Part shown: positions 61,075-64,000 of the stretch, in pieces | Layout: the number at the start of each line of letters is the position of its first letter | How positions within the stretch are numbered: the first letter of the stretch is position 1 | Source: Candidatus Hydrothermarchaeum profundi | GTDB lineage: Archaea; Hydrothermarchaeota; Hydrothermarchaeia; Hydrothermarchaeales; Hydrothermarchaeaceae | Direction: 5' to 3' | Assembly (NCBI GenBank): GCA_002011125.2 | Contig: MTMF02000009.1 | Location: 1,642,989-1,706,988 of the forward strand | DNA length: 64,000 nt | The notes under the pieces: model-generated | Databases searched by the model: none | The model's input: only the letters and a program-made list of their open reading frames with translations | What the model was told of the DNA's origin: nothing | Program-made: the position numbers and the translations under genes

Positions 61075-62084
61075 TCTTGGGTTCCTCTTCTACCTATTAT
61101 TGTTATCTCATTTCTTGTATTGTATTTTAGCTTTATTGTATCTAATACCTCTATTTCGCCTTTAGCTAACTCTTGTTTAACTTCCCTTAATACCAAATTT
61201 AAAGCTTGTGCCATAGGTGTCTTCTCCGCCGTCTTAACTGTGTGTATCAAAAAACCGCCCTCTTTTAAATACATTTTAGATAGTCTAGCGCTTAACTCCG
61301 CAGAGAGCCTAGGGTTTATGTTAGTGTCATTGGTAAGGATATCTACAGATTCATCCAAACATATATCCTCCGCTTTTGATTTAATGAAAAAAATGTTCTC
61401 TATACTTTTTACCTCATCAGCTAGCTCTGCATTATCGATTGATATAACTTTTCCAACTTTTTCAGAGAGAGCCCTACTCCATCCTCCCGGAGCAGCTCCT
61501 AAATCTAGTGCAGTGAAATTGCGGTTAAAAATCTCAGGAAACCTCGATATTACTTCCCTCATCTTAAGCTCGCTTCTGGAGATAGGCCGCTTACCTTTGG
61601 CCCATCTCTTTTTGACTTTAGGGGTTTTTCTCAGTATCTCACTAGGATTCAAAACACTTAGGCAGCTGTAGTCTTGTATTATATTGACAATAAACAAAAC
61701 TTCAGGATCCGATAGATTCACCTTCCCACCGAGATTTCGTATAAAGCTACCGACCTCTCTTTCGACATCTATAGACGTAAAGCTATGATGGCCTCTCCTA
61801 CTGCACTTGACTGCAAATTTCGCGTTAAAACGTTTTATTTTAAAAGATTCTTTGATTTCTTCTATCGCAGCACCAGTAATATAATCTACTGGTATAAGCT
61901 TGTGGATATACGTAGTATCTAACGTTCTAAAGAGGTTAAGAAATTCTTCTTTACTCAAATAGGTTTTGCCTAACAACAATCCCTTAAAATATGTAGTTCT
62001 AATGCTCCCAGATCCTAATGCTTCTTTTATCTCATCTATCGCTTCTTTTTCAAATCCGCTCGGCGTAGTTACTAAAAAATGCAC
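61065..62084 (-). CDS. THUMP-like plus RrmJ/FtsJ-type RNA 2'-O-methyltransferase (RlmM-like architecture)
   Basis: FTALDLGAAPGGWSRALSEKVGKVISIDNAEL SAM-binding motif; N-terminal FLVTTPSGFEKEAIDEIKEAL. Confidence 0.8.
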   Translation of the reverse strand: MHFLVTTPSGFEKEAIDEIKEALGSGSIRTTYFKGLLLGKTYLSKEEFLNLFRTLDTTYIHKLIPVDYITGAAIEEIKESFKIKRFNAKFAVKCSRRGHHSFTSIDVEREVGSFIRNLGGKVNLSDPEVLFIVNIIQDYSCLSVLNPSEILRKTPKVKKRWAKGKRPISRSELKMREVISRFPEIFNRNFTALDLGAAPGGWSRALSEKVGKVISIDNAELADEVKSIENIFFIKSKAEDICLDESVDILTNDTNINPRLSAELSARLSKMYLKEGGFLIHTVKTAEKTPMAQALNLVLREVKQELAKGEIEVLDTIKLKYNTRNEITIIGRRGTQEWT

Positions 62085-63208
62085 TATCCTACCTCTACTA
62101 CTCTTGCTCTTTCAACTGCTTTATTAATAAGACCGTCTATAGCAGTGTCTTTTTCAGCCTCTATAACCTTCTCAAGTTTTGCTCTCGTTTCAGGATATTT
62201 AGGAGGACCCCAGCAACATGCGACCGTCTCGGTAGAAGGCTCATAGGTGCCTATTTTTTTTGCTATCCCTATTATTTCATTTTTATCGAAGGCTAAAAGA
62301 GGTCTAAATACAGGTATCTCAACCGCTCTATCTACTGCGTACAAGTTATCCATAGTTTGACTCGCTACTTGGCCTAGATTCTCCCCCGTCACTAGAGCCT
62401 TTGCTCCCTCCTTTTTTGCGATTTTCTCTCCAATCTTCAACATACTTCTCTTGCAAAGAACGCAGGTTAGTCTACCGCTTTCTCTAATCTTTGATAAGAC
62501 ATCCCCATAAGGAACCAAATAGGTTTTAATTTTCTGGTTTCTCCATTCCGCTAGCTTTTTTATAGTGTTAAACGCCCTTTCTCTTGCTCCTTCTCCGAAA
62601 ATCTCTGAGCTATCCATGTATAAGCATACCGGATCTACACCCCTTTTCATCATCATCCAAGTTGCGACGGGCGAATCTATTCCTCCACTCACCAGCGCGA
62701 TAGCCTTTCCCTGAGTACCAACTGGCAATCCTCCAACGCCTCGTATTATCTCATCAAAAATGTAAGCGTCTTCATTTCTAACTTCCACATAAATAGTTAT
62801 ATCAGGAGCCTTTAGATTCACCTTTGCAGAAGTTGCTTCCCTTATCGCCGCTCCTAATTTATTTTCTAGGTCTTTGCTAGTGTAGGGGAGGTCACCTACC
62901 CGCCGGGCTCTAACAGCAAAAGTTTTACCCGCATCAATCTTTTTTACAGCCAACTCAACGCCTATTTGGATTATTTCATCAAGATCCGAAGAGGTTTTTA
63001 AAGCTACAGACGTTGACACTACCCCAAACACCTTGGATATTTTCTCAGCATCTTCTCTGGAATCGGAATCTACGAAGATCCTCCCATATTCTCTGAATAC
63101 TTTAATTTCTCCTATAGCCTCCTTGATATTCTTTATAAGCCTAGCTTCAATTGTCCTTCTAGTCTGCCTAGATTTTGTTCCAATTTCGCCATATCTCACG
63201 ATAATCAT
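62084..63208 (-). CDS. thiI: tRNA 4-thiouridine synthetase ThiI
   Basis: THUMP N-terminus, GKAIALVSGGIDSPVATWMMMKRGVDPVCLYMD PP-loop, VLCKRSMLKIGEKIAKKEGAKALVTGENLGQVASQTMDNL. Confidence 0.95.
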   Translation of the reverse strand: MIIVRYGEIGTKSRQTRRTIEARLIKNIKEAIGEIKVFREYGRIFVDSDSREDAEKISKVFGVVSTSVALKTSSDLDEIIQIGVELAVKKIDAGKTFAVRARRVGDLPYTSKDLENKLGAAIREATSAKVNLKAPDITIYVEVRNEDAYIFDEIIRGVGGLPVGTQGKAIALVSGGIDSPVATWMMMKRGVDPVCLYMDSSEIFGEGARERAFNTIKKLAEWRNQKIKTYLVPYGDVLSKIRESGRLTCVLCKRSMLKIGEKIAKKEGAKALVTGENLGQVASQTMDNLYAVDRAVEIPVFRPLLAFDKNEIIGIAKKIGTYEPSTETVACCWGPPKYPETRAKLEKVIEAEKDTAIDGLINKAVERARVVEVG

Positions 63209-63411
63209 AGGAGCAACTCACTCGAATACTTATTCCCAGCATGAGAATATTAAAACTTCCGTTTAAAAATGCTTCAGTATTTCCAGCTTAACGGATATTT
63301 TGTTATACAGATAGTTTAAAGTTTTTATGGGATATTTTTTAGCCAGAATATTTACATGCAAAATTTTATAAAGAATAAAAGTGATAGTGATGCTACTGTT
63401 TTTAGAATTCA

Positions 63412-63439
63412 ACCAGATTTAGCGTAGCTAATTCTGGTT
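63412..63439. promoter_or_regulatory. Long inverted repeat/hairpin upstream of purA
   Basis: AACCAGA-TTAGC-gta-GCTAA-(t)-TCTGGTT; 12 bp of stem with one bulge, 20 nt before the start codon. Confidence 0.5.
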
Positions 63440-63459
63440 ATTGTAGTGAAGGTGAAATC

Positions 63460-64000
63460 GTGGCAACAATATTAGTTGGAGGACAGTGGGGAGATGAGGG
63501 GAAAGGGAAGATTGTGAGTTATCTTTGTCTTAAAGATAAGCCAGACATCATTGCTAGAGCCGGAGTAGGGCCTAATGCCGGTCACACTGTGATATATAAG
63601 GGCAAAAAGTATCCCCTCAGACTTACTCCATCCGGATTCATCTATGAAAAAGCTCGCCTCTTGATAGGAGCAGGCGTATTAGTAAACCCAGAGGTTATAC
63701 TGAAAGAAATCCAAGACCTGGGCATCTCAGATAGGATAGGCATAGACAAGAGATGCGGTATAATCGAGGAGAAACACATTAAAAGAGACAAGAGTTCTGG
63801 ACATCTAGCTAAAACCATCGGTAGTACAGGCACAGGCTGTGGACCTGCCAATATTGATAGAGCAAACCGGAGTTTAAAATTGGCTCAGGATATCGAGATT
63901 CTCAAGCCCTATTTGACAGATGTCCCCTTAGAAATAAACCAGGGGTTAGATAATGGAAAAAAAGTACTAGTAGAAGGTTCTCAAGGATTTGGCCTCAGCC
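63460..64000 (+). CDS. purA: Adenylosuccinate synthetase, N-terminal part; runs off the window edge
   Basis: [59 protein letters not shown]...[13 protein letters not shown]...[12 protein letters not shown]. Confidence 0.97.
   Translation, partial: MATILVGGQWGDEGKGKIVSYLCLKDKPDIIARAGVGPNAGHTVIYKGKKYPLRLTPSGFIYEKARLLIGAGVLVNPEVILKEIQDLGISDRIGIDKRCGIIEEKHIKRDKSSGHLAKTIGSTGTGCGPANIDRANRSLKLAQDIEILKPYLTDVPLEINQGLDNGKKVLVEGSQGFGLS

Overview
The window is a 64 kb archaeal chromosome segment, apparently of a euryarchaeal-type lineage. Supporting markers are archaeal MetK, NAC, NadM, PAC2, RibK/RibB, Lrp-type and ArsR-type HTH proteins, F420/LLM-type enzymes, a DacZ-like c-di-AMP synthase and archaeal PheST. 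Genes are dense, and most coding regions are housekeeping or widely conserved. No CRISPR array, rRNA or intact transposon was seen. Three tRNAs are readable: Ile-GAT (-), Ala-CGC (+) and Val-GAC (+). The most interesting regions are: (1) a six-gene cluster at 27.7-34.1 kb of single-TM, prepilin-like proteins ending in a 1252-aa protein with a 12-cysteine knot and no assembly ATPase nearby; (2) a 992-aa polytopic membrane protein fused to a KaiC/RecA-like domain with an eroded P-loop (46.4-49.4 kb), next to a novel membrane protein, a very AT-rich spacer and three micro-ORFs; (3) a cytochrome c maturation operon using the CxxxY-type CcmE, including an unannotated 36-aa CcmD; (4) a small accessory pocket at the 3' end of tRNA-Ile with two HTH genes, a double palindrome over a TATA box and possible transposase debris; (5) a small Cys protein translationally coupled to a macrodomain protein. 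All calls come from reading the sequence and the supplied ORFs. No database search was run.
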